From positions 2,734,001 to 2,798,000 of the forward strand of contig BRXU01000008.1 of assembly GCA_030267565.1 (NCBI GenBank): a stretch of DNA of 64,000 nucleotides, written 5' to 3'. The notes beneath the pieces were generated by a model. That model did no database searches, was not told where the DNA came from, and saw nothing but the letters and a program-made list of their open reading frames with translations. The first letter of the stretch is position 1, and the number at the start of each line of letters is the position of its first letter. The stretch is from Pleodorina starrii. Lineage: Eukaryota > Chlorophyta > Chlorophyceae > Chlamydomonadales > Volvocaceae. The position numbers were made by a program, and so were the translations under genes. Shown here piece by piece: positions 47,790 to 60,042 of this stretch.

Positions 47790-50663
47790 ATGATTCTTGT
47801 ACGCTTTTGTGTTTTTGCATCGGGACGCCACAATATGTCAGCATTATGGCTAGAGCAAGCGCAATGGCGGCGTTTCACCGTAGGTCACCAACAATTCAAC
47901 GGCAAACGTAGAGCACTGCAAGGCGGATGCACTACGCATTTAAACTTGACCAGGTCGTCAGCAAATCGCGCGTCTTCCACGATCGGCCCGCTTTCGAAAG
48001 TGGCATGGGAAAGCGACAGTCCGGTGGTGTGTCCACAGCCCATTCCAAACCTATCCTCCGATAGTGACGATGTTCAGAACGCCGCCACGAGAAGAGCTGC
48101 CTGTGCTTTGGCTGTGGCGTTCCTCCTCGCGGGCGATGCGACGGTCGCCCGTGCGGACGAAGCGATAGCGACCAGCAGCGCAGCGCTGGAGCTACAGCAG
48201 GCTTATGACGGGTAAGATTAGGGTACATATCGGGGCGCGAAACGTGTTCTTTCTCGTCTGCGTTGGCTGCTGGGGCTGTAGCCCCAGGCATATGGAGGCA
48301 GTAGTTACCGTACACAGGGGGCTTCAGCTGCCTTCAAGCCTTCCATGCACCCCTTCTCGCGCCCTTCTCTGAATCCCGCATTAAACCGCTGGAAAGGACG
48401 TCGCCGATCTTAAAAGTGCCCATCCTTCCTCGAAATGTCCCTCAATCGGCGCCTGGACTTGCACATGCACACGCCGCGCACGCACGCACGTGTGTGGAGA
48501 TTCGTGCTGTTAGATCACAGCAGGGGTTGCTCGTCGTTGGAGGTTCCCTGCGCAGCCGCATTCCCCGCGTGTACAGCCCCCGACCCAGCGGCAGCAACGT
48601 CCGCCTGCTGAAAGAGCCGACCACACCACACCGCACCGCCCCAACCTCCCTCGTCCTGTTCGAACCGGGTGGTCCCTGCCCGGCAGGTACTCATCAAAGT
48701 ACGACGATTTGGACGGCGGCGCCGCGGCGGAGGCGTTTGGCTTCCCGCAGCTCCGTCAAAAGCTTCTGGAGCAGGTACGGCAATTGAGGCGAGGCGGCAC
48801 ACATATCGATGGCACGGCCCAGTGCAGTGTGGGAAGCTCACAAGGGCTGCGGCAGGTGGTCTCACCTCCCACCCGTCTTTCAGGAAGTGCAATGCCATCG
48901 CAAAAAGGCACGCTCCCAAAGTCAGGGACGTTTTCCGTTTCATGCGACGATCGCTGGAAAGGCGGAAAGGCGGGGCAAGTGAGTGCCGGCCCAAGGCTCC
49001 CACCTCACCCCACCTGACCCCAACACACCCGCGGCCCGTGTGCCTTCTCCTGAACCTTCACGATATGCTTTTGCTGCTGCTGCCTGTACGACAGGCCCGG
49101 GGCAACGTCCTTGAGGTGGCTGTGGGAACCGGTCTCAACCTGCCGTACTACCGTTGGGACGCAGTTGGGGCTTCCCAACCACCAGCGCAACCGACGCAAC
49201 TGGAGGCGCCGGACGTTGCGGCGCCGCCTTTGCCTTCCAGCTCGCCTTCCATTGGTTCCGGAGCCGTCGGCGGCGGTGGCGGCGTCACATCGCTTTCCAC
49301 AGGTGGGGTCAGGCGAGGTGGGGTGAGTGCCCGGGGGTTAGGGCACGTCCCCCTTCCGTACCCACTGCAAAAAGAGATATGCCGTCCATTCACATTTCAC
49401 ATTCGCATTTCGGGCACATACATGGAAGAGGAAGAGGAAGACCCACAAAGCTGCTGCTCGCGTCGCGCCCGTCCCTCCCTCCCCCACCGCCCACGCACAC
49501 ATACACACACATCCGCCCTCTTCCCCTCCCCCCTCACATCCGCACTCCCGCCCCCCTCCGCCACCGCAGTGGACCTGAGTCCAGGCATGCTCCAACAGGC
49601 CCAGCGGCGGGTGACGGAAACACCGGCGCTCTCGGAGCGACCCATCTCCTTCCGCGAGGTCAGTCGGCCTCGCTGGCCCCCGGTTGCCACCGGTGGCCAC
49701 GGCAAGTAGCGCGCTGCGTCGTACCGGCTGAGAGCTCCGGTGCGCTCCGGGATCCGTGGCGGCGAGCCGGGTCCCTCCGCTGGACTCCCCGCTTGTGTGT
49801 TGGCGAGCCGGGCCCCATACACACACCTGATTTTAACGCCACGCTGCCGCTGCCGCTGCCCCCTGCCCTGACCTCTGCCCATGCCCTCTGCCCTGCTCGC
49901 TGCCCCTGACCGCTGCCCCGGCTGCCCCTCCGTTTGCCCCGCCAGGCTGATGTGGCAGCACTGCCCTTCCCCGACTCGTCCTTCGATTCGGTGGTTGACA
50001 CCTTCAGCCTCTGCGTCTTCCCCGACCCCCAGGCCGCACTCAACGAGGTGGGTGCGTTGACAGCTTGACACAGCACCAGGCGCCAGGGGCCAGGGCAGTC
50101 AGGGGCCAGGGGCCCAGGGCAATCAGGCGCCTGGGGCCGGGGGCCCAGGGCAGTCAGGCTGCCTTCCCGAGGGCATCGCGAGTCGCGGTCCGGCAGAACA
50201 CCTCGCGTGCCCTGTGTCCAGCTGCACTGTCCAGCTCCACTAGGCTCACCCTCGACCAACTCGTCTATTTCCTCTTTCACCCCTCCATCCCCATCCCCAT
50301 CCCCGCCGCGCTCCCTCCCTCCCTCTCCCTCTCCCTCCGTCTCCTTCTCCGCTGCGGTATTTTCTTTTTACCTCCCTCTCTCTTCCCTTCCCTCTCCCTT
50401 CCCTTCCCCAGTTGGCCCGTGTGGTTCGTCCCGCCTCCTCGGGTGGCCGTGTACTGCTGCTGGAGCACTGCCGCTCTGACAACCCGCTGCTGGCCGCCTA
50501 TCAGGACGCCACGGCGAGTCCGGTGGCGGCGCTGGGCAAAGGCTGCGTGTGGAACCAGGACGTGGAGGGACTGGCGGCGAGGGCGGGGCTGGTGGTGGTG
50601 GGTTCGGAGCGGGCGGCGGGGGGCACGGTGGAGCTGCTGGTGGCGGTCAAGCAGCGGCAGTGA
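47790..50663 (+). CDS. Plastid-targeted SAM methyltransferase (UbiE/METTL7-like)
   Basis: Six exons: 47790-48211, 48687-48774, 49095-49302, 49570-49658, 49946-50047 and 50412-50663, coding 386 residues. Phases are 2,0,1,0,0. The N-terminal ~98 residues look like a chloroplast transit peptide. They are followed by a twin Arg (101-102), a hydrophobic core and an Ala-X-Ala site ending at residue 122 (TVARADE), the pattern of a thylakoid-lumen signal. The class I methyltransferase domain follows: [11 protein letters not shown], motif [24 protein letters not shown], then [39 protein letters not shown] and GRVLLLEHC. The fold is complete, apart from a Pro/Ala/Gly insert of about 45 residues between motif I and the acidic VDLS strand. 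The substrate is unknown. An in-frame Met at 47835 is an alternative start. Confidence 0.85.
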
Positions 50664-53154
50664 GGCGGACGGGGATGTGGGCTGGACGTGAGATGTGGGC
50701 TGGCGGGGAAAGAGGACATACCGTAGACGAGTTGTTCGAGGGTTACAACCCTCCCCACCCTCCGCGCCCGCCCACCGCCCACCACCATGTGGGTGGGTGG
50801 GTGGGGTCCCCACCCTCCCCTCCTCATAAATGGAGTGAATGGTGAAAGTATAGTGGAGCTCGAACAGCTCATGATGCGAGTGGAGGGGGGGACGTTAGTG
50901 GTTTGTTTCGGCAGAGGACGGGGGCGGGGGGACGGGAGGCTCGGTGGTTCAGGACGAGGGTTGGGGGCATTACCATGGCTGCTTCTACTCCCCGCGTCCC
51001 ACCGGCTGCGACTTTTAGCTATTGTCGTACATGGTACTGTCGTATATATAACCAACACAAGCACGGTTTGGGAGCGGGTGTACCGTATGCGGCATCGTGT
51101 CCGAGCCGCCGGGACGAAGCCGCCTTCAGCACCTCAACGCTGTCCTGCTGCGTTGCATACCGGTATTCCGCCACAATCGGCAACATGCATCGACGCATGC
51201 CGCCTGTCGGGCGCGATGCCGGGTCTGTCTGCCTTGAGAGGGTGGGTCTTCCCTCGACAGTTAGTTCAGGTTCGGAGGTACCCGGCCATCGCCCTGCCGA
51301 CTGTTATGCTTCCCACATACAAGGATGGCGCAGCTGCTCCTGTAGGAATCATGATGTAGGGCCAAAGGGTCAGCCCAGCTCCTCCGCGGGACTTCCCTCC
51401 AGTTACAACCCACTCTCCGAGTGGTCATCACAACCCCCTCAGGGTGAATGCACACGGCGCCGAGCAAGTAGCGCCCCTCCCGCCTTTACGTGGATAACAC
51501 CCCTCCCCCTTCGGAAAACCAATTCCTGTGCACCAAACAACGGCACGCGGCAATACCCGGGCACCGAAAACACGGAAATACACACAGGTTGGCTAGAGTG
51601 AAAACGAAAAAAAGTGTCAAAGCGCAACCCCTTCCACCCAGCTGCAAGACTGACGGGAACACAACACATAAAAAAGTACATTCTACGGCAGGCACAGTCG
51701 CTGATGTGGCTCTGAAATGATCAAATGCGATCGGCCGCCCCACCGTGTCCCGTCGCCCGCCCAACCATGTCCACCTGAAATCGCACAAGGAGCATTGCAC
51801 TTCAAGGCAAACAAGCAGTTGAACCACCTTCTCTCGGGTGCACTCATTGGCAGCGTCTCGCGGTGCCCATACCCAGCCAGCTGGGGCCGGCTGGATGGCA
51901 CTGCCTGCCAAACGACCACTTTCCAGCGTCTAAATCCCATTGTGGCCCCCTCCATTGCCCGGTCTTAACCAACCACGTGGCTCAGTGCAGCATCACAAGT
52001 CCACCCACCAATTCTCACGGCACCTCGTCGAAGACACCCGACACCACCGCGCGAGCACCTTCAGCGCTCCCTGCCTCGCCTCCCGGATAGCTTTGCAATG
52101 CATGGCGGCAACGCCATCTAGCCTTTCGTCTGCGCGCCCCACAGATGCAAAAATGGCGCCCAATGGCGTCACATCGAAACCCCAACCACAGTCCCGCTTC
52201 CTACCATTTGGTACCACCCACTTGGTACAACCCACTTGGCTCCTGAGGCCAGACCATACCCCAGTTCGGTGCAATTGCAGCACAGAGGTTTGTTCGCATT
52301 GCTGCCCGCCACCCCACGTTCCCGTTCCCGCTGCCCGCACCATCCCAACCCTACCCTACCCCAGCCATCTCGGCTCTTGACGACGGGCCTCGTCACTTCT
52401 AATGTACATTAAAAAGGCAGCATCCTGTCCTAAATCTTGGCTAAATCTTGGCACTTGCCCAGTAGCCAAGAGCGTGCCCAGTCCCCGGCAACCCAAGTGC
52501 GGTTCAGCGCGACATGCGGCGCCGACGATTCATTGCACCGGCGTAAACTGGCAGCGGAGGGGAACTCGCTGCTGGGTCGCCGCCGCACGATCCGACCTGC
52601 GCGTGTTGATTGGTGCCACCGGTGGGCCAGGGCCATCAGCAATGCAGGAACGACCGAGGGACCGACCGCTCCAAGGGGGAATCAGATGGGGCGGATACGG
52701 TCCCCGTCCGACAGGGCATGCGGGCACATGCACTCAAATCCAGTTTTACGCCAGTGCGGGTAGCATCGAGCGAGGTCGGAGGCTGAGTTTGCGGACAACA
52801 GAGAAAGGTATAGGCAGTAATCTCTCGACGGCAAGGCCGGAACAAGCAATCTGATTGTATGCCATGGATAGACAACGTGGCGGGGCTGGGTTCCGGCCCG
52901 CGGTGGAGGGCCACCCACCCACCCACCCACCCACCCACCCACCCACCGCCGCTTCCACCGCCGCTTCCACCGCCGCTTCCACCGCCGCTTCCACCGCCGC
53001 TTCCACCGCCGCTTCCACCTCAGGCCACCCGAGCCGCCTGCCATCACATCCCCCACAGAGCCCGCTGTGAACGAGCCCCGCTACCTTTCCCGCTCCGGCC
53101 TGGCTCGTCCTCCCACACCTCATGGCCCCGGTCCGTGACCCACCGGCCCCTCAC
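50664..53154. other. Intergenic between convergent genes; no gene seen
   Basis: About 2.5 kb between the methyltransferase stop (plus) and the 123-aa gene stop (minus). It contains the tetramer and 12-bp repeat at 52911-53017. Open frames on either strand lack motifs. If the small minus-strand gene continues past its apparent stop through the GTGAGT donor, missing exons would lie here. Confidence 0.4.
52911..53017 (+). repeat. (CCAC)n and 12-bp CACCGCCGCTTC repeat
   Basis: About nine CCAC/CACC tetramers run straight into six perfect 12-bp CACCGCCGCTTC units. On the minus strand the 12-mer reads as an open Arg/Trp/Lys repeat, which I regard as accidental. Confidence 0.9.
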
Positions 53155-54054
53155 TCACCCCATATTCAGAACCTCATCCGTGATCCAGTTCAGCGGGTCA
53201 TCGGCGGCACGCGACGCGGGGAAGCGGGCGCGCACGGGATCCTCCACCGCGTACGATGGCTTGGCAGCGACATTCACGGGGCTTAGACCTGCGTGTTTGT
53301 GAGGGGCCGGCCAGGGCGGGCGGGGTGAGGGCGTATGTGGGCTTGCGCTGTACAGCCATATGCACATGAGCGCCCTACATTCCGCTGCTATTGGAAAGTG
53401 GGCGAGCTCTTGGTTGGTTGGTTTCGGTTGGATCCAAGGCAACCGAGGAGCGCGTGATGTGCGCTGCGACCGAGATCCAACGCCGGGATGTGGAGGTACG
53501 CACGAATCCCTGGGCGTCGTTTCTAATAGTGCGTCAATTAGTGAGCCGATAAACTGCCTCTCTCTTAAATTATTGGGAGAGCGTATCTGCGCTCATTGCT
53601 ACACCAGCTACATGGTGGCAGGAAGATATCTTCAGTCGGATGTGTGCTGGCGATGACGACAGGAAGTGCGCAGCGCGCGTAGCAGGGTCTGACGAGCGGC
53701 TGTCAAATCTAAAACAGCGGGGACTTCGGCGTTGTCGCGCGGAAGGTAAACGGTCACTAGGAAGCGTGAGCACCGACAGGGGAAAGATTGAGCGCCGCTG
53801 CGGCGCTCGTTCTTACCGGGCGTGAAGGGGTTGGCTTGAAGGCCGGTAGCGAAGGGGCCGTGCACGTGCTCGTTGTAGTAGAGGCCGTAGAGGGAGGTGG
53901 GACTGTAGACCACCAGGGCGTTGTTGCCGCTGGCGCTGGCGGTGGCGCTGGCGCCAAATGAGTTGGACAAATGAGATGCGGGCGAGGTGGGCATGTGGTA
54001 ACCGTTGGAGTAGCTTGCGTTGACGAACGGGTTGATTGACGGGGCCATAGTCAT
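53155..54054 (-). CDS. Small orphan protein, 123 aa
   Basis: Two exons: 54054-53817 and 53288-53155 (stop TGA), joined at phase 1 (CCCG|GTAAGA ... CACGCAG|GTCTAAG). The product is rich in Ser, Ala, Asn, Pro and Tyr, with motifs such as INPFVNASYSNGYHMPTSP, LYGLYYNEHVHGPFATGL and DDPLNWITDEVLN. It has no signal peptide, membrane segment or Cys motif. I do not recognise it. Short Tyr/Asn/Pro-rich algal proteins of this size include microtubule-inner proteins of the flagellum, but that is only a possibility. The stop codon lies inside a perfect donor (ATGGG|GTGAGTGA), so the true gene may continue into unseen exons. Confidence 0.6.
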
Positions 54055-56377
54055 TTTCGGCGGGCCTGGCCGAAGCTGCGCGGAAGCCTGTGCGCGGAAG
54101 GGGAGCAGCGGCGGCGTTGAAGGGGAGTAGAGCGAAGTTTAAGGCCCTGTGAAAGGAGGTGGAGCTGCTGTTGAGTTGCCAATAAGCAACAGCTACGAAA
54201 CTATATTATGTAGTCCACAACCCAGATAAATCGGGCAAGTACAGCCACTTGCACGAGAGTCCAAAGTGTTGTGGTTTAACCGCGAAGGTAGAAGCAACCG
54301 CGGCAGCGTTGCGGTCGAAAGCTTTGAAAGCCCCTCGATAGGTATCCGTCAAGGCACGAAAAAAACATGCAGTAATTTATGTGATTGAACAAATGCAATG
54401 CAGGCTTCCAAGTTCGGCTTGACGTTGCAACGGTGTTAGCGACGTGACATCATGTCAAATGGGTCGTCAAAAGCAAGTGAAGCACCCGCTGCTTTCCCTA
54501 CGCCAATGAATTATTGCAACGAACGCCTAGCACTGTGCTGCTTACTTACTGGAGACAGGCAGCTCAAAGGGCAGTTGAAGGCAGGTTCCGACGCACTGCC
54601 GCGTTGCAGATCTGGACCGTTCACAGCTTAGAGTACGCAGCAGTCACAGCTCACTGAAAATAATGGCCATAGCTAAGCCCGCTCCTCTTGGATAGTTCAC
54701 CACGGCCGAAACCAAGTCATGCCCCGTACGGATGGATCCAGGGATCCATTTCCAAGTGGCGTGCTGGAAACAGGCATGGAAAACTGCCTCCCGGCCGGCA
54801 TAAGGATGTTATAATGAACATTAATTAAACTGCTGCACATTTGTCAGGTGCTATATGGCCTATATCGCGACTGACTCACGATAGGAACTGGATGTTCCAG
54901 GCAGGGAAATGTCCAGGGTGATTCCACGTCTGCAAGGCGAAAGAATTACATGAACAAATTGATACCAAACTGGACTACTGTGTGCCTTCTGTATTCGCGC
55001 GCTCTAAACATGTCCACATACCAGGACGGCATCAACGCTGAATACCGTAGGCAGGCCGTCGGCGCCAGCGGCGTTGAAGCACCCTTACCCACGTGTTTTC
55101 TCAACACCACATAGTTAAGAGGTTTAGTGCGTCATGCATGCTGTGGGGGCATGGCTAGCAAAGGATAGCAAAGCGATGGTCAGGGTTTGCCCACTTTCTT
55201 GGAATGTAGGTAAATCCTCGTTCATACGGATCACACAGGATTGTCACTCCTACTACTCACATAAAACTGCGTGACCTTAACAAATTCAAAACGTGCGTCC
55301 TTGTGGTGTTGGAATGCAGTCACACCGCCGCATAACCTGCCTCAGCGGAAGCCACCCGCGGTTTCTCTGCGTGCTTTGCATACGGACCACAACGAACGGC
55401 CCGACCAGAATCCCCACACATGGGAAACTGCCGCCGCGTGGGGTTGATCCAGTCAGGGTATGGAATCTTCGCGTTTGAGACAATTTGGGTGAGGACCCGA
55501 CTCTCACCAAGACGAACGTAGGCCTAACCATACAGAATCGAATCGCTGTCTTGCGCTTGGGGTTGCGGTGCTCAAGCGATGCAAGCATGCGCGCCGAACA
55601 TGTGCACGCGGCGCGCCTTGAAAACCGGAATGATGCGTTGCCTTGAGGCAGTGGGCGAGAAACAATGGTGCTCTGTATACCGGTATACCCGAACGGAGGG
55701 GAGGCCGGAGGACCGTGTGTGGGGCATTGACTCGCCCGGTGTACCTCCCGCCGGGAGCTGCATGGTCGGCAACGTATGGCCTTACACGTGGCCCGCCAAG
55801 GAAGGCGATTAGGGTTGGTCACCTTCCTTGGCTTACCAGTAGGAAAGGCTGCACTTGATGCACGCTGTGCGTGGATCGGAAGGCTCGTGACCACAGGAGC
55901 GACTCACTCCTGGCTGACTGACGTTGGGATACTTTGTTCAACGCCGGCCCCCTCAGGACTGCAATGTCACTGCGGTGAAAATACTTGATAATGCCGATCC
56001 ACAGCGCGATTCAGTTTGGCTGTGCGCAAGGGTATTTTCGCCGAGTTGTGCATTGTGTTGGACACTTTTGGACCCAGGGCCCTGTTAGACGCTAGCTGGA
56101 CGCCGCTAGATCCGGTTCCCATGCGTTTTCCTAAAAAACGCAGGAGAACCCTTCACACTCTCTGATGCCCCCAAACCGCTCCAAGACCTATGTGGGAGTT
56201 GCGGGGCGGGCACTGTAGTCGGACAACACCCATAACAGGTCGTGCATTGGGTATGTGACAGCCCGGGCGACAGAACCATAACTTGCCCGCAAATGGATGT
56301 GAAGAGGCAGGTCGCAAAACTAGCAAAATTTGTTTTTTTTATGATAGTGCTGCTCAAGGCGGTTTTGCGTCAAAGGA
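54055..56377. other. Intergenic between divergent genes; no gene seen
   Basis: About 2.3 kb, AT-richer than the exons around it. It lies between the starts of the 123-aa gene (minus) and the 191-aa gene (plus), so it should hold both promoters. The longest open frame (55286-55894, minus) has no motif or splice context and is treated as chance. Confidence 0.45.
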
Positions 56378-57592
56378 ATGGCGTCGTCAACGGCCGCAGC
56401 TGCTCTGCGAGACTCGCTGCCATCGATGCATGCCACACTTTCACAGCATTTCAGGCAATATCCATGAACACATGGCCACGTAAACTTCAGCTGCACTCGT
56501 CGACGGCGTGAGGAAAAACAGGCTCGTACGGCGTACGAACGTCTAAGCATGATATAGTGCCAACACAGCGTTGGCATGGCAAACACTAGAGCATCAGGGT
56601 ACGCCATTGACAAAGGGTAGACATTGCATTGTATCACATAGTTGTCTCAGGGAGGTGCTGGAGGCTGAAGCAGCTCAGAGCGAGAACCCCGCCGCTGCCT
56701 TCCACCAACGAGCAGGTGTGGGCCGTTATCGTAGTTCCTCCGTCTCTGCTTATTGGGGAGCTCGACATCTCAAAGACAGTGTCAATGCTTACGTCCTTGT
56801 GTATCCTCGGCTTTGGATCGCTATACGTCTCCAGGGATTTAACAGCATCAAAGATGGCCTACAACCTTTACCAGGTTCAGATGTCGAATGCGTGGGCCGA
56901 GGTGAGGCTGCTGGATGGTGCCTCTGGTGCTGCATCGCTTATGCGTCGAGCTCTTGTGCTAAGGACGCGAATCCCTTTGCCTTTGCAGCGCATCCAGAAG
57001 GAGATGGCCCAAGCGGAGAAATTCTGGAATCAGCAGGTGCAAAACCTGGAGAAGGCGGGAGCGTCCGCTGGCCGGGTCGGAGTCCCTGTCGGCGACATCT
57101 ACGTCGGCGAAGCCATTGAAGTGCGGTCTGTGGCGGGGTCAGGGGCCCGCTCTGCGGCGCCAACGGGCTTCACTTCGAAAACTGCGGTAAGCGTATGTCC
57201 CGCGATTCGGGTGTTTGGTATGACCAATGCGCGTTTGGCTTGAAGCCTATGCTATGCTCATAAATTATTTCAGCATCTACCTGGCAGTGTTCCGTTTTGA
57301 GCTGGGCATCAGCCTTCGCTCTTTTGCTCGTGTCGGCGATTGCCAGTAACGAGTCCAGTGTTGCGCGTGATTTTGACATTGCTGAATGGTTAACAGTGGT
57401 AAGGTATAGAGCAACGGCCACAGGTCTTCCAGTAACCGTTCTAATGCTCTCGAATTTTTTGCTCCTGGAACGCGACAGTTCCTGCGGTCACGCATGGAGA
57501 AGCTTGAAGCTGAGCTGATGGCTGAGCGGGAGTCGCGCCGAAAGGTGGAGGAGGACCTGCAGCAGCTGCGGGCCAGCATGAAGCGCCGCTGA
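56378..57592 (+). CDS. Membrane/coiled-coil protein, 191 aa (unknown)
   Basis: Five exons: 56378-56454, 56651-56715, 56780-56901, 56989-57186 and 57479-57592 (stop TGA). Phases are 2,1,0,0 and close exactly. The product has a soluble N-terminal helix region (MASSTAAAALRDSLPSMHAT; EVLEAEAAQSENPAAAFHQR). One membrane segment follows (~50-65, MLTSLCILGFGSLYV), then a helix (ERIQKEMAQAEKFWNQQVQN), a Gly/Ser linker and a C-terminal coiled coil (SRMEKLEAELMAERESRRKV; EEDLQQLRASMKRR). The start context AAAGGAATGGCG is good. The first intron would need a GC donor (TTTCAG|GCAATA), and the second is only 64 nt; these are the weak points. An organellar or endomembrane anchor role is inference. Confidence 0.62.
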
Positions 57593-60042
57593 GGAGTCAG
57601 GGTTACTGCTTCATAGCTGCATGCATGGGGGTGGTGAACGACTGCTACCTTGTTGCCGGCGGCGACGTCTACGCTTGTCCTGGCTGCTTGTTGTAGGCGT
57701 GCGAACGGGGGTGTTTTCATTGGGCTGGGGTTGGGACCTTCCGGTTTTGATGTCTGCAGCATTCTCGGCATCGAGAGCTTGAAGGTTAAATCAAAATGTA
57801 GTCATGGTGTGCCTAAGCAGTCGTAAGGTTTCCACCTTTGTGGATGCCGACCGAGGCCGACCCTATTTATGCGACCCTGGGGTGGGGGCCTGTGTACGAG
57901 TAGTTACTTTCCACGCGCATGTGGCTTGACGCGGGGGCTGCTGCATCAAAACTGTTGTGGAATGTGATGACCGGAGCGCGTGTATAAGTCGATAGACGTG
58001 GATCCGCCCTGTGCGCGTGTTCTGTTGCTATGCTATGCTAACCTTGGTGCGTTGAGCTGTGGCAGGAGTAGGATGTTGCGAATGACCCCGCAGAGACCCT
58101 GGAACAACCGGGATGGGCTCACATGGCCTTTTGGGTTTACGGGAGAGGATGAGAACGTAGGCAGGTTAACGGAGAGGTGCACTGTGGTTGCGGTGGGACC
58201 GTCTGCTGTCACTTGGGATCTTTCAAGGATTATGTGTTCAGGTGAAACAGGTGGACCATACTTGTTTGTGCCATATTATGTAAAATTGCGCTCGAATATT
58301 AAGGGGGGCCCGTGCGGTGCGTAAGAGCTCTCGTTCTCCCCGCGGGGCTGCGGGCCGTGTTCAGCATGGTCACTATCGGCACACCCCGCTGCAATTTTCC
58401 CATCTGCTTGTAAGGTACGCCGACCCACGTGGACAAACGTGTAGGGTGCATGTACCGGAGTCGAGCTTCTCCTGAAGTTGCATGAACGTGAACACGCCCA
58501 TATGTCCAACGTCCATAACCTAGTAGCCAACCAAGCCCCCGCTGAGGGGCCGGGTTGACCAGGACGACGTGCGCGGCAGGACGAACTACGCCGGTAGACT
58601 CCCTGCGCCCATGTAAGGCATCTTTTGCAACCAGCTAGTCAACATGATAGCTAGTCAACATGATACCCTCGACAAGCTGCGCGTGCCCAGGAACCTTCGG
58701 TACTTTCCGAATGCGGCCATCGCCCCGGCTTCAAGGCCGGTAGCCAATATACGCTCAGGAGCAGCAGGGCCCCGCGCCACTTGCATCACTCTCGTGCACG
58801 AGAAAAAAAGCCCTCGCTACAAATGGCACCAGCCGCAGCTCTGCGGAGGAAAAGCCGCTGCACGACACCTCAACATTGCCAAAAACCGGAAAGACGTTGC
58901 GCACTCCTGCGCAACGAAAACGAAGTCTGCCTGACGCGGCCACATGCCCCGGCACGACCCACGGGCCCCGGCACGACCCCATCTGGCCATGTCCCGTCGG
59001 CCCTCCAAACTTGCCCCGTTTCGTTACCATGACTGACAACCTTGCCTTTCCATCATGGCCCTAGGCCTCTCTCCCTAGGCCTCTCTCGGCGCCCCAAAAC
59101 AATGCAACCGAGCTCCGCCCTCGAGCGCAAGCAAGCGACCTGACATACTCCAATCATAACCATCTCTATCCCTCATCGTATTAGCCGCGACCTCTCTTCC
59201 TTCCGTCTCGAACCACCGGCCCCCCCTGCCAAGCGCCTGCCCTGCAAGGTTACTGCCAGCCGTACTTTAATCCGCGTTGTCCTGCACGCGCGCCACCCTG
59301 CCGCGTATGGGACATGGACCAACCAGAGGCCGCGGGCGCGCTCGTGCTGGATGCGATGCATAGTGCGCGAACGCGGGGCGTGACGACGCACGCCAGGGGA
59401 ACGGCGGCAGCGGGCTTCACGCATGTGGCGGTGTGGCGACACGGTGGCGGTCCACAACGGCCTTGCCCAGAAAAACAAGACAACAATGCACTCATCAACT
59501 CCGGTTCCCTCCCACCACGGCTCCAGGCATATTCACAAGATTGACCCTTATCCCATTTCCTCTCCCTCCGCAAACACGTCCGAGCCTACCAAATCCTCCC
59601 CGACCGGGGCATTTGTATCAACTGCAGGTCCCTCACCCGACTCCGACGTTTGTATTCCACTCTCTCTTAGCTGCAGGCAAGCAGGGGTGCCGCGTGCTGG
59701 GCCGCGGTTTAGTCACCGCGCAACCGCGCCGAAAAGCGCACCCACACCCGCCGCCATGTGCATGTACTACGGATGAAGTGAGCATGCGAAAACTCGGCAA
59801 CTGCCGACGCGGAAGCGATGGATAGGCCCGGTCGACAGTATGTATGCCTACCACGACCACGACCGCTCTTTCAGTGAAGACACATTTTTCTGCAAGAAAA
59901 GTAGCACAGGACATGAGCGCGCTGCGCCGGGGCGCCCCTCCGTTGTCCTCAATACCGCGTTCGTTCTTTCAGCCCGCCAGCGAGAAAGCGAGCTTCTGCC
60001 CTCATGGCGACACCGCCCTCAAAACGCCCTCGAACCCAGTCC
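57593..60042. other. Intergenic between convergent genes; no gene seen
   Basis: About 2.45 kb holding the 3' flanks of the 191-aa gene (plus) and the ubiquilin gene (minus). Besides one candidate poly(A) signal I see no gene. The frames at 58.6-60.0 kb on both strands are Arg/Pro-rich and lack motifs. Confidence 0.45.
58279..58283 (+). terminator. Candidate poly(A) signal TGTAA of the 191-aa gene
   Basis: TGTAA in an AT-rich context (TTATGTAAAATT) about 690 nt after the stop codon at 57592, within the range of Chlamydomonas-type 3' untranslated regions. Confidence 0.4.

Noticed and set aside
52682..53123. Arg/Trp/Lys repeat protein on the minus strand
   Set aside because: It is made entirely by the 12-bp CACCGCCGCTTC repeat; it has no start context, folded sequence or neighbouring exons.
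55286..55894. 202-residue minus-strand frame
   Set aside because: Composition and residue pattern look random, with no motif, no splice sites and no homologous features recognised.
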